From assembly GCA_020744425.1 (NCBI GenBank), contig JAGMUV010000015.1, forward strand, positions 744,001 through 808,000: a stretch of DNA of 64,000 bases, in the 5' to 3' direction. Positions 36,126 to 46,198 of the stretch are shown piece after piece (the first letter of the stretch is position 1; the number at the start of each line of letters is the position of its first letter). The DNA is from Dactylonectria macrodidyma (Eukaryota; Ascomycota; Sordariomycetes; Hypocreales; Nectriaceae). The position numbers and the translations under genes were made by a program. Under the pieces are notes generated by a model. It worked only from the letters and a program-made list of their open reading frames with translations, was not told where the DNA came from and searched no databases.

Positions 36126-37789
36126 GGGAGGCAGGGAGCGGCAGGGAGAAGCAGGGAGAGAGGGGCGTGCGGCTGCGATTAGGTTCAACGAGCTGGGACA
36201 ACCTTGGTTCCTCTCGCTCTGTCGTCACTGTGAGATGAATGAGGATGAGGAATGGATGGATTATTCCCCGCTGCCGTGCTTCAGATAACACAGTGCATCG
36301 TACTCTCGGGAGTATGAGCGATCCCGGGTGTGACTGTTGTGAATGTCTAGGTCCATCCTGCATTGATAAGTGCTACGTATGTACGTACGTAGGTGGGCGT
36401 TGGTGTAGCGCGTCCATCTGTGCGATGGATGGGTTGCTCTCTATCCCTTTGGTTGTTCTTTGCCTTTACCTTTGTCCATGCTTTCTGTCTGACCTTGACC
36501 CAACTGACGAGCAATTGGCATAGGTTTGTAGCTGCAGGCAAGGCAACGGAGTACTGTGTACAAGGCTCATCCTCCTGGGCGTGGCTGTGTCATGAAGTCC
36601 GAAACAGCAACTGCGCATCACGGCATGCCCTACGACCAAGCACGGCATACTCAGCCCTGCGTGCTGTCCCTCGCAGATGGGCTGGGACACCAACGACGAG
36701 TTTAGTCGCTTTTTGACGGGTTCCCGATCTCATCTCCTCGATCCCCCCGTCTTCTCCTGTCCCCTACATTAGGTAGATCGAGTCGCGGGTCTAACTAATC
36801 CAATGGCTGCGTCGTCTCGCACTGGTCGTGATTTGTTTTTGTTTTTCCTTGGTAGTTCGTAGTCGAGAGTGCGCGCTGCCTGACTCGACGCCTTGCCCGA
36901 GAAGGCCGAAAGGGTCTTTTCATTTCCCAGGCGCCAGCTACATCGCCAGTTTTCAGGTCGTGGCGTTGGCGGCCACCCGAGCTGAGCCAGATGAGAAGAT
37001 TCGCGGCTCCGTTCCAGCCTCTGTTGGGACGTTGGTGCAGCTTTTTGGGTGGAATTAAAACCGTAGGGCCTACAAATGGGCTCCCCTCGTCCTCTAATTT
37101 TGGCCCGTCAACTGGATGCTGCCCCCTATGGGTTAGTGTGAGTACCCCCTAAGTTTTGGCCATTTTGTCCCGATACTTGCACAGCTTCACCACCCCTGGC
37201 ACCCTTGTCCATCACGCTCCGCACCCCCCCCGGCCAGTCCGTGGCGATCTTGAGTGTGGAGTGGACGCAGTGGAGGAGGAAAGCCAGTGAAGCCAGAGGG
37301 TGGAGAACTTGAGAAGACGCAGTGGAGAGAGGAGAGGCTGTAGTGGACCTGGTCACCTAGAGGTCGCGCCAGCACCAGCGCCAGCGCCGGGTTCCAGGTA
37401 CCACAGCTAAATCGACTTTCTGGCAGCGCCTGGGATCAATCTTCAATCTCAATCTCGTCTTCGTCGTCCAGGTCGATTCAGGTCGACTTCTCTCTCTCCC
37501 GAATCCCTCCAATTCATTCCGCTACCCCATCATAGGCCTCGCTGTTTTCATTCCTCTGCCGGTCAGAGAGCGTCGGGTGATGCTGATCTAGTGGGCGCCT
37601 TTGCTTCTGTGACACGGGCGGCTTTCAACCCACCAAACTGGGCGTCCGATCAGCAAGCAGAACACAAAGGAGCAGCAGCCGCCAAACGAGTCAACAAACG
37701 AGTCAAAGGATCCCAAGGAGCAATCCCCTTCTGCCCTCGTGCGGAAGGTTCCTAGATCCCACTCGCTCGCTCTCGACTCTGGCTATGAG

Positions 37790-40700
37790 ATGGGAGCCTC
37801 AACCATGATTATGGCTCCGGCCGCTGAACCCTCGACTTCTTACCCTCGCTCGCACTCCAGCCCGGACTTGCTCGCCTTGCCTGGCCTCGACAGACCCGCC
37901 CCAACCTTTTCGCTGAGCCAGAGTCAGCAACGCCCTCTCGGCCAGACTCTCTCCTCCCTCCCGAACCTGCCTGATTTCGACGTTCCCTCTTTCAACTCCG
38001 ACTTTTCTCTCGACACATCTGTCTTCCTTGCGGGAAACAAGGTCTCGCCGAACTTGCCGGCCCCGATCGTCCGCACCCAAGAGGTCCCCGACGAGACATC
38101 CCGAACCAATACCAAGCTCAAGTCCAAGACAAAACCTGCACGAACTAGGACGGGCTCCCTGGCCGAGCGCCCCCGATGGCTTCCCACCAGCCTCTCCAAC
38201 GGAGATACCCAGGATGAAACGCCTCCCCGTCCCACCACCTCAGCCGCCGACATGAGTTTCGGCAGCGGATCGCCCGTCAAACATGACTCCAAGCCTCAAG
38301 AGAAGAGCCCGTCCACGGCATCATTTGCGAGCTTTGCCAAACGGTCCTGGAGGTCCTCACGGTCGCCCTCCCCGATGGAAAACCCTGACGCCGCCAAGGA
38401 AAATGCCACGAGTCGAGAGCGCTCAGGCAGCATCGCCTCGATCAAGCTCGCAAAGACCCGCAAACGCCCTGGCCTGACTGTCGAGCAGGCCGAAAAGAAC
38501 CAGTCGACCGATTCGCTGAAACCCGCCTCGAAATCCTTCCGCGCAAGCTACTTTTCCAAGAAGAAGCAGAAGCCAACCGTCCTCAGCAAGCTCAACACAA
38601 ACACGACTGTAGGCTCCGACAATAGCTGCGCTTCCTCAGCCACCAGCCTCGCTCCACCGCCATCGACCAGCACAGAAGGCCGCACTTCGCAGTCCACCCC
38701 GATCGAGATCAACGCCACCACCGATGAGTCGCTGATCGAGATGTCGCAGCCTCAGACCCGCGATACCCTGTGGTCCACATTCAAGACGCTCGATGTTGAG
38801 TTTAGGGGATTTCTTGCCAGAACCACTGCGCAGCGCATGGCTCTGGTGCAGTCATTGGTGTTTCCGTTCTTGCGGAACACTCTGCACAACCAGTCCAACA
38901 AGAGGTTGTACCCGGAAGACGTGGATCGACGAGCGACAATTCTCAACAAATGGTGGACAGCCATGCTGGACATGCTCGAGGGACAGTCGCCTCAGCCGCT
39001 CCCCGGTGTCGATCGCCAGATTCTGTATGAGGCGGTGGCCTTGATGATGATGCGGCCAGAGTGGCGCCAGACGACGTCCTACTTCCAGCCCCTCGCTAGC
39101 CGGTCGCCAGACGAGCGGGTGCGGACTAGGTCCTTCACCAACTCCTCGGGCTCCTCGATGACCTCCAGCCAGGCAGCATTCTTGGAAGAGTCATCTGAAC
39201 ACAACGTGAGGACCATGTTTGTGACCAATCTCGTTAGGCAGATGGCTTTCGTGGTTGAGAAGTTGTCGTTGCGAAATGCACCTCCCACCCTCGTCAACTT
39301 TGCCGGCAAGGCCTGTGCCTATGCCTTCTTCTTCGCCCCTGGAGTTGCCGATATCCTGATTCGCCTTTGGGGTCTCTCTCCAGAGCTGATTCGACGTGTT
39401 GCAGACGAATTTGGACTTCCACGAAGGAATAAGGGGGAAAGTGAAGATATCGTCGCACTGTTCCCCCCGAACCTCAGCATGTTTGGTTGGACGACGCCCA
39501 AAGGCATGTGGGACAATCTGAAACAGGTCCCAAAGCTGCCAATGCTTGTGTCCCGGATTCCTTGGACCGGCCCATGGGTGACAAGGTGGAAGGGCCGGGA
39601 TACTGATCTCTTCTTCATCTTTTGCAAATACTTTCACATTCTTTCCGGGCAGTTTATGCCGCCCGGGCTACCCCTAATTGAGAAGGCAAGGTCTCCTACT
39701 TTCGCCCTCATCCACGCACAGCTTCTTTTCATTATGGACAGCACTATTCATCGGCAAGCATCGATCGATGGTGCCTACGGCCCCGCCTTGGTGGACTCGA
39801 TGAACGGTGCAGACGCCGCCCTGACACTGCCGCTTCCGGGTAATGTGGTTAAGGCAATGTCGGAAAACAAACTCGTCGTATTACTGAAAGACTTCCTCTC
39901 TGATGGGACTAACGAGATCGCTGAAGCTCGTCACACCTTTGCAGAGACGTTTGCCTCTTTGATGAAGGCGTCCACACGCAGGACGTCGCAGTTCAACCAC
40001 ACAGCATGCTTTACTTTGTGTGACTTTTTGGAGGAGGTGTTGGTATTATACAGCAACTTTGAAGCTCCGGACACGAAGAGTTTCATCGACTGGACATTTT
40101 GGTTCGACGTGTGCAAGAGGATCATGGGGACCTTTAATACCATGTCAGAGGTCCGGATGATCTCCCTGATATTTTCGATTTGGGACGCCATTGCGAAGGA
40201 TCCTCAACGAAGATTGGCCCTGTGCAACGACTGGCTGCTGTCCGAGGAAACCTTTAACGAATTCTTCAATCACTGGTGTCCCATGGTCCGCGCCTACTAC
40301 CAACGATTAATTTGTTGGAGGATGTGCCGAGACAATGGGAAGCAGGACGAAGTCGACGCGTAAGACAGCCCCCCTATTGTTTGTGTTGAAGACCGTACGC
40401 TAACTTGGATACCAGACAAATCTTCAAACTCGTTGCGAAAAGACTAAGAACTAACTGGGCTCACTATCTGTATCTTAAGCACACTGCCGAGTTGGAGCAA
40501 CGACCACCCCCGTCGACAGCGCCAGTCTTGCCCGCTCCGGGCAAGCGGTTCATGATTATCCGCCAGGAGGTCAACACTCCCCAGCCTGGGCTCTTTATGG
40601 GATCAGACTCTAGTAAACCTTCCACCGATGTGATTGCTGCTCTCGGAGTCAGCGACGAACCCTTGACTAAGAACGACTCCAAGAAGCGATGGTCATTACT

Positions 40701-41502
40701 GGGCAAGGTCCTGTCCCTCAGTGGCGCTGGTGGGAACAGCAACTCGGAGGCTGGATGGGAGGATGAGTTACAGGCTGCGCGCCGCGACACGGCGGAAGGA
40801 CGATCCTCATTCTCAAGTGCGCCCTCGAAGAACCCCGCATTCAATGCCTCCAAGACCCGGAATTCCGACGACGACCTTCCTATCTACGAGGAGCCCAAGT
40901 TCGTTTTCAAGTTCATTCTCGCCTGGCAGAACCAAACGGCGCCTTTCCGCGATAGATTCCTGACCCGCCCTCGTCTGCCCGCACCGGCACAATCTCGACT
41001 CCAACCATCCCCGGGAAGCGCTAGCCCTCAAACACCTTCCGGTGGCTTTAGCCCTCCTAGACGCAAGTTCTCGGGCAGTCCTCAGATGGGTGGTTTGATC
41101 AACGGAGCGAAGAATGCGAGCCCTCTAAGCTCACCTATCGACGAGAAGCCGCGGCGTCTCTCCCTCAGCCTGATCGCGGCTGGAAACTCGGAGCTATCGC
41201 TGCCTGATCTCGGCGACGAAGCGGCCATTGCAGCTGCGCGCAAGGGTAGCCCTGCTCCATCAGTTGGAATCACTAAGTGGAACGCGGATCGATTCGAGGA
41301 CGGCATCACCTCGCCCGTCAAGCCTACCGGGCTTTATACGAAGAACGTTGTCTACGCCGGACGATCGCTCGCGGAGTGGAGCCAAGTCGTGTTCGAATGC
41401 AACAACTTTGTCGAGCGCCGCACTGACGAGGGCGTAGTGGACATTGGAGACATGGAAATCCCCATCCTCGGAGTTGACGGATTTCGCAAACTCGGAGCCT
41501 AA
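37790..41502 (+). CDS. DUF1765 family protein
   Basis: Two exons (37790-40359, 40416-41502) give 1218 aa from the first in-frame ATG. The intron 40360-40415 (GTAAGA..CAG) joins EVDA-QIFKLVAKRL. Residues 1-~320 are disordered and rich in Ser, Pro and basic residues. The conserved helical body lies at about 325-900 (TLWSTFKTLDVEFRGFLART, LYPEDVDRRATILNKWW, GKACAYAFFFAPGVADILIR, FFNHWCPMVRAYYQRL). The last 300 residues are again mostly disordered with short conserved patches (PKFVFKFILAWQNQT, LAEWSQVVFECNNFVERR). DUF1765 proteins are large fungal proteins of unknown biochemistry. No signal peptide is seen. The frame is open without an ATG back to a TGA at 37610, so an upstream spliced exon may carry the true start. 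Confidence 0.9.
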
Positions 41503-42145
41503 AGACCACAGAAGTCTCTTTTGTGTATTAATCCAACGCCAGACATGTCTGGACGTTATCGCATACATTCTCACACACGCCTCCCTCGGTCATGATGCAT
41601 CCCCGATGGCGTTAACAGCATTTGCTCTTATTGCACAAAACGATCATTACAGCATCGCTGATGAACTATTCCTCTCTATACATTGCATCCGACGGCGGTT
41701 TTTAGGGGGCACGCGCCCCTGCATGCATTATGCCGTCTATTTCACGAATCACTCGGAGTGGTTTTGTTATGTGTTTGATACTCAACACTTGGGTTTACAT
41801 ATTCTCTGTTTACGCGATATTAGTGGCGTTTGAGAAGGGTCACTCGGCTTGCCATTTGTTGTTTTTTTTGGTACGATTGTTTTCTCTTTTCCTTTTCCAT
41901 GGTTTGTGAACCATTTTGGGGCGGTTTGGGGCAGGCTTGTTTGGATTCCCCGAGTGTGGCGGATCAACGTCAGTACATTGCCGAGATGGCATACCACATA
42001 GGTGTCTGGTTTGTAAGGGTGGGCTGGTGGTGTATATATATATTCTAGATTGGACGTGGGCGTAGGCCTCGGTGAATACAGAAGAGTTTCCTTCTGAACA
42101 AACTGGATTTGTTCGTCCTTGTCCAACGTGTTACACGCCGTCAGA
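41503..42145. other. Convergent 3' region between the DUF1765 and GFA genes
   Basis: This 643-bp space receives both 3' ends. It is T-rich near 41,860-41,900 and has a short TA repeat near 42,031. No gene is visible. Confidence 0.55.
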
Positions 42146-42796
42146 TCATTTACTAAGAGCAGCCTTCATGTCTTCCCGCCACTTGCTAATCACTGGCTTC
42201 AGCGCCTGCAGCCTCTCCAAGGCATCACCGGTGACTAGGGCGTCGCGGCCGGGGTAGTACTCTTCGAACTGGGGCTTGCCGTCGTCGATGCCGGCGAGGA
42301 AGGCCCTGCGGCTGCCGGTGTAGATGTGGACGTCGGGCTCGACCTGCCAGGCCCGGTCGAGGGTGCCGACGCGAACGTAGGCGACGACCGGCCCGGCGTC
42401 GGCGTAGTGGTTCCACAGTCCCGTGTGGCAGGCCGGGCAGTGAGCGACCGTCTGGCCGAGCTGGGACTCGGTCGGGATGCAGACGAGCGCAGGCTTGGGG
42501 GAACCAGCCGGAGGGGTGGCGCCGGTGAGGCTTGCGAAAGCGGGCTTGAGGCCGAGAGGGACGTTGGGGCAACCCGGGGCGGTCGGGGCGGAGGCGGACG
42601 ATGGGAGTAGCTCAAGGGCGGAGGCTTCGATGACAGCATTGAGGGCGAAGGCGGAACCTGTCTGGCGCTGGCAGGAGGTGCAGTGGCAGCAGTGCACGAG
42701 GATTGGGACCCGGGTCAGCTGGTAGCGGATGAGGCCGCACGAGCAGCCGCCAGTGATGGGGAGGATGTCTTGTGTGGTGGAGTCGTGGGTGGCCAT
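42146..42796 (-). CDS. GFA/CENP-V domain protein (glutathione-dependent formaldehyde-activating enzyme-like)
   Basis: A single exon of 216 aa. The zinc-binding Cys pattern of the GFA fold is complete: GGCSCGLIRYQL near residues 17-28, HCCHCTSCQRQTGSAF near 35-50, and HCPACHTGLWNHY in the second half. These cysteines form the structural and catalytic zinc sites. Ascomycetes carry many paralogues of this family, most with unknown substrates; direct glutathione-formaldehyde activity is doubtful for many. No targeting signal is visible, so a cytosolic location is likely. The start ATG at 42796 is followed directly by MATHDSTTQDILPITGG. Family is secure; substrate is unknown. Confidence 0.94.
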   Translation of the reverse strand: MATHDSTTQDILPITGGCSCGLIRYQLTRVPILVHCCHCTSCQRQTGSAFALNAVIEASALELLPSSASAPTAPGCPNVPLGLKPAFASLTGATPPAGSPKPALVCIPTESQLGQTVAHCPACHTGLWNHYADAGPVVAYVRVGTLDRAWQVEPDVHIYTGSRRAFLAGIDDGKPQFEEYYPGRDALVTGDALERLQALKPVISKWREDMKAALSK

Positions 42797-43323
42797 AATG
42801 ATGACGTGATGCCGAGAATGTTGTCAGTACGGAGACGGAGAGTTTGAGAAGGGCGGACGAGATGCAGAAGATGCGTTCACTATGAGAAACAATATCAGAG
42901 AGTCGGTCTGTGAAAAAGAAGAGGGGGACAAGTCAAGCGTGAATGAGGAGCTGAAGGGCGCGTCGTGTTAGTGGCCAGAGAGTGGGGTTGTCGTCGCTGG
43001 CCAGTGAGGTTTCAGGACATGGCCGAATTGGGAAGGCCAAGAGGGCGCAAGATGGATGAGACAACGGCGAAGTGAGGGGTTTTAATGCCCTAATGAACTG
43101 GGGAGAAGAGGAGTAAGCAGGCAACCATGGCCGACTTGGGCGACTGTCTTTTCCGGGTCTGATCTGAGACTACCTGTTTTGCATGAAACCTGGTGTCCTG
43201 TCCTTCCTGTGTTCCATCCTGCAATGAATCTGTCGCAATGTTCTCTCCTGCTCTCCATCAGCTCTCCATAAGCCCCTCACCCCTCATGCTCTGGATGTAG
43301 CAATATCCACCCCCGTGAGCTGA
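42797..43323. other. Intergenic region between the GFA and BTB genes
   Basis: This 527-bp space carries the promoter of the GFA gene and the 3' flank of the BTB gene. Open frames are under 65 codons, and no gene is supported. Confidence 0.55.
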
Positions 43324-44468
43324 TCAAAGCATATCGATATCATGGAGATGGCGGGGAGGCTCGAATTTCGCGGCTTGAATCCTTAGATGCTCCTCCTGAT
43401 CGTCTGCCAACAGCCAAGTAGCCTGTTCGTCGCGCTTCTCTGCCATGTCGGCCAATATTTGAGTGACGGGCCCGCCGCATCTGCAAATTCGCCGTGCTTC
43501 TTTGACCTCATTGAGACACGATTCCATGTCGTTTATTGACCCCGAAAATGGCGAAGGATCGAGAAGGTAGAAGTGGTCCAAGATGCCCAATGTGAAACTG
43601 TGTTGCATAAAGGTTCCAAGGACCGCAACATTCGTTGTCGAAACCTTCTTCTCCCAGGGGCATTCGTTTTCATCGCAAAACTCCTCTAAATCGGTGTCGT
43701 TGACTAGTTGCAAGAGTGTGTCATTGTACTTTCGGAAAACGGCCTTCAGTATCGAGTCACGACACTCGACAATGGTATCTTTCAATGTTAGCAATGCGAG
43801 TTGCTAAGAACGGTTTGGGGGAGGGGGAGAGGGTCATTCTCACCGTAAGCACCACACACTTCGATAGCCTTGTGATTTTCCAAGCCTTGATCTTCGCATA
43901 AAAAGGAGCCGTCTTCTTCACTGGTCGTAGAGGAAAGGATGATTCTCATCAACAGAGTCGTGAAAGCCTCACGATTTCCTGTTTCCCATGCAATGAGCAG
44001 CAAGTGCAGGGCGGAACCATGAGAAGAGCGTCGCAATGCTCGGGAGATCAATTCGGCCATTGAGCGTTTGATGGGTCGTAAGACATGTGCCATGTCATAC
44101 TTGTCCGTCAAGATACAGACACCGTAGATCCGGGTAATGGTGGGTTCAAAGGAGGGTCGGTCATGCTCATCATGGATCATGCCCATGAGGTCTGCGAATG
44201 CATCGGGGTCATCTTCGGGAAGCTCGACCTTCCACTCGCCCTCCTCTGGTTTGGCTTCGGAGAACCTGTTGCTGAGCATTGTGCGGAAAACGGACGAGGC
44301 TTGACAAAGGGCCTGAGAGTCAACCAGCATTTCTTTGGGCATTGTGGTGCCAACAATCAAGCGCAGATCCCCATCTAGTCCAAACGTGAGGCTCTCATCT
44401 GTGGTGGCCTGTGATGGAGTGCTTGGGACAGAGCTGGATGGCTCGGAGTCGGAGCTTGGTGTGGCCAT
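43324..44468 (-). CDS. BTB/POZ domain protein
   Basis: Two exons (44468-43844, 43778-43324) give 359 aa. The intron 43843-43779 has GTGAGA at the donor, a good branch point (GCTAACA) and an AAAG acceptor. It joins VCGAYG to DTIVECRDS by sharing a codon. A Ser/Pro-rich start leads into a BTB fold at about 28-125 (DGDLRLIVGTT, QALCQASSVFRTMLSNRFSE, VELPEDDPDAFADLMGMIH, ITRIYGVCILTDKYDM). The helical C-terminal region ends in a short Cys-containing segment (ARRICRCGG). Fungal BTB proteins of this size usually act as protein-protein adaptors, some with Cul3 ligases; no partner can be named. This is the last intact gene before the degraded island. Confidence 0.92.
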
Positions 44469-44640
44469 GTTCCATGGGCTTGGTGTTAGTGTTGATGAGA
44501 CAAGGAAGTTGAGACGAGAGAAAGAAGCTGGAGCGAGAGAAAGGAGGAGAACACTCGGCTTTAAGGTAGGCAGCTAGGTATCTGATAAACAAACTTATGC
44601 CTAAGGTTCATGCCTGCTCAGCTGCGTGACAGCTGGCGGC

Positions 44641-44716
44641 GACAGATGGAAACAGTGATTCATTGACAGCAACAGAAACAGTGATTCATTGATGACGACA
44701 GAAACAGTTATTTATT
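44641..44716. repeat. Three-copy tandem repeat (24-26 bp)
   Basis: Units at 44641-44664, 44665-44690 and 44691-44716 share GACAG and GAAACAGTGATTCATT. The third unit has T in place of G and C inside the shared core (TTATTTATT), again a C-to-T/G-to-A type of change. Confidence 0.75.
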
Positions 44717-44861
44717 GACAGCGATTATACCACCCGTGGCAGGCCAGTACAAGAGCATATTCATTACGGCTGGTTTCCCTCCCATCAAATCGAGAAAGAA
44801 TGAGGTTCTGGGTCGACCATCTCAAAGCACGAGTCTCCATAGGTTCCGACATGTGTACCAT

Positions 44862-45001
44862 AATAAGAATTAAATAAATATATTAAAAGAGCACTAAATT
44901 ATCAGCAATTTTATGGCTAATTTACTATATAATCCTTCTTTTTAATGCTCTTTTATATGTAAAGTTAGTAATAAGATCTTAACATAAAACTGTTCAGTCT
45001 T
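44862..45001. mobile_element. Palindromic AT-rich element, copy A (MITE-like)
   Basis: Inverted arms at about 44,877-44,898 and 44,940-44,960 share AAAAGAGCA / TGCTCTTTT around a 40-bp loop. The right flank 44,961-45,001 matches 49,467-49,507 at 37 of 41 bases by hand, including AATAAGATCTTAACATAAA. A short non-coding palindrome repeated twice within 5 kb suggests a miniature inverted-repeat element or a solo terminal repeat. Target-site duplications are not clear. Confidence 0.6.
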
Positions 45002-45300
45002 TTCCACATCTAATAACCTTTGACGTCCTCTTCTTGACATTTAACTTCTTCTTAACACTCTCGAAATTCGTCTTCGCATAGGTGCATATCCCATCGCGGC
45101 GCATTCTCTCTTGACCCTGTATGACAACACACGCCCCGTTGCTACTAGCACCTAGACGTTGGACAAGCAAAGTCAGTCTCCTCCTACTTCGCTTCAGCAT
45201 GCTTCGTCTCTGACACAGCTGTCCAGCTACCTCGTGAACCTCTCATCAGCTCGGGTTTCTTCTATCAGCACCTTGCTCTATCCGCCGACTTGCGATCAAT

Positions 45301-45778
45301 ATGGCCACTACGAGTAATGACAAAGAAGGTATGTAAGGAAGCCGATTAAAACTGCACAGGAATGACTTGCTGCCAAGCTCTTAGCGAACTTATCGCCGCC
45401 GCAGAGGCGCTGAAGAAAGCTACATCCGAGAATTCTAATGCGGCATCAAAGAAATACTTCGACGCAGTGGAATAACTTCGATCAGTGGAGGATCGGAAGG
45501 TTCAATTAGTTACGCCAAAGTCTTTGTCACACTCTACAAGTAAAGGGAATGCTTCTTTGCTACGGGGCATTGTCGAAACGGCTATCCAGGAACAGGGCAC
45601 GCCAGGATCCCACCCTGACCTTTGTAGGCAGATCGAAGGAAGGCTTGAGAAGATGGTTTGAGTGATCAAGAGCCGTAGGGCTTCATTGGGGCAAGGCACT
45701 GGCGAAGGAATTGCTCGTCAACGACGTAGCACCAGTAGGAGTCAAGCATCGCGAAGCCAGACATTGGAGGTTAATTAG
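45301..45778 (+). pseudogene. Short broken gene with two in-frame stops
   Basis: A first exon MATTSNDKE ends at a GTATGT donor (45,329-45,334). Using the acceptor AAG before CTCTTAGC gives a continuing frame with SELIAAAEALKKATSENSN. That frame runs to a TAG at 45776-45778 but is interrupted by a TAA at 45473-45475 (after KKYFDAVE) and a TGA at 45659-45661 (after GRLEKMV). Text after both stops still reads as protein (LRSVEDRKVQLVTPKS, VIKSRRASLGQGTGEG), so the stops are recent lesions in a real frame. Each is one C-to-T change from CAA or CGA, but that holds for any such stop and proves little alone. The parent family is not recognised. Confidence 0.6.
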
Positions 45779-46198
45779 GCAAGTGCTCAGTGAATTATGA
45801 CGACTTCGAGGCTCGTTTTGGTCGTCGTCAGTTTTCACTCATGTGAATATGGCTAACAAGCTAACAACCAGTGACTTCAGCTCTTCTCATCAGGATTTCT
45901 CGTCTTAAGCCGTGTCAATTCCCCGTGGGTGCCCGTGGACCTTGGTCAATCACCAGTCATGGATCAAGTCATCATAATATCTGTGTTCTCAGCTGGACGT
46001 TAACCCCCCCCCTAACCCCCCCCCCCACCCCCCCCTCCCCTTAAGCATTGTTAGCCCCCGCTTCCCATGATCGCCTGATACCCAGTCAGAATTCAAGTCA
46101 TCCGCATCTGCGTCTTCAGCTAGATGTCGAAATCTTCGCTAAGGTATTGTCAACTCCCTACGACAGTTTCTTGGATCTTGCTGATTCTCGGGTTCGGC
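45779..46198. other. Non-coding gap containing a long C-tract
   Basis: This 420-bp gap between two broken genes holds the C-rich tract at 46,004-46,040 and otherwise shows nothing recognisable. Confidence 0.6.
46004..46040. repeat. C-tract with embedded CCCTAA (G-quadruplex-capable on the minus strand)
   Basis: Runs of 9, 11, 8 and 4 C residues are separated by TAA, A and T. The opposite strand therefore has four or more G-runs with one- to three-base spacers. The CCCTAACCC piece resembles the common fungal telomere repeat, but only one junction is present. Confidence 0.85.

Larger units (their letters stand above)
30216..37789. other. 7.5-kb gene desert
   Basis: I find no supported gene in this stretch. 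Open frames are at most about 160 codons, overlap on both strands and show no motif or intron-exon continuity. Contents seen: an AT-rich repeat copy (32,089-32,205), a short A-run near 34,253, a (AGG)16 microsatellite (36,078-36,125) and, at the right end, the GC-rich leader of the DUF1765 gene (about 37,400-37,789). It could hide non-coding transcripts or be a former mobile-element landing zone. Confidence 0.5.
44469..45300. other. AT-rich intergenic region at the left edge of the degraded island
   Basis: This space holds the BTB promoter, a three-copy repeat (44,641-44,716) and a palindromic AT-rich element (44,862-45,001). Base composition drops sharply to A/T around 44,840-45,010. No gene is supported. 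Confidence 0.6.

Noticed and set aside
36046..36288. 80-codon open frame over the AGG microsatellite
   Set aside because: Poly-Gly produced by the (AGG)n repeat; not a gene.
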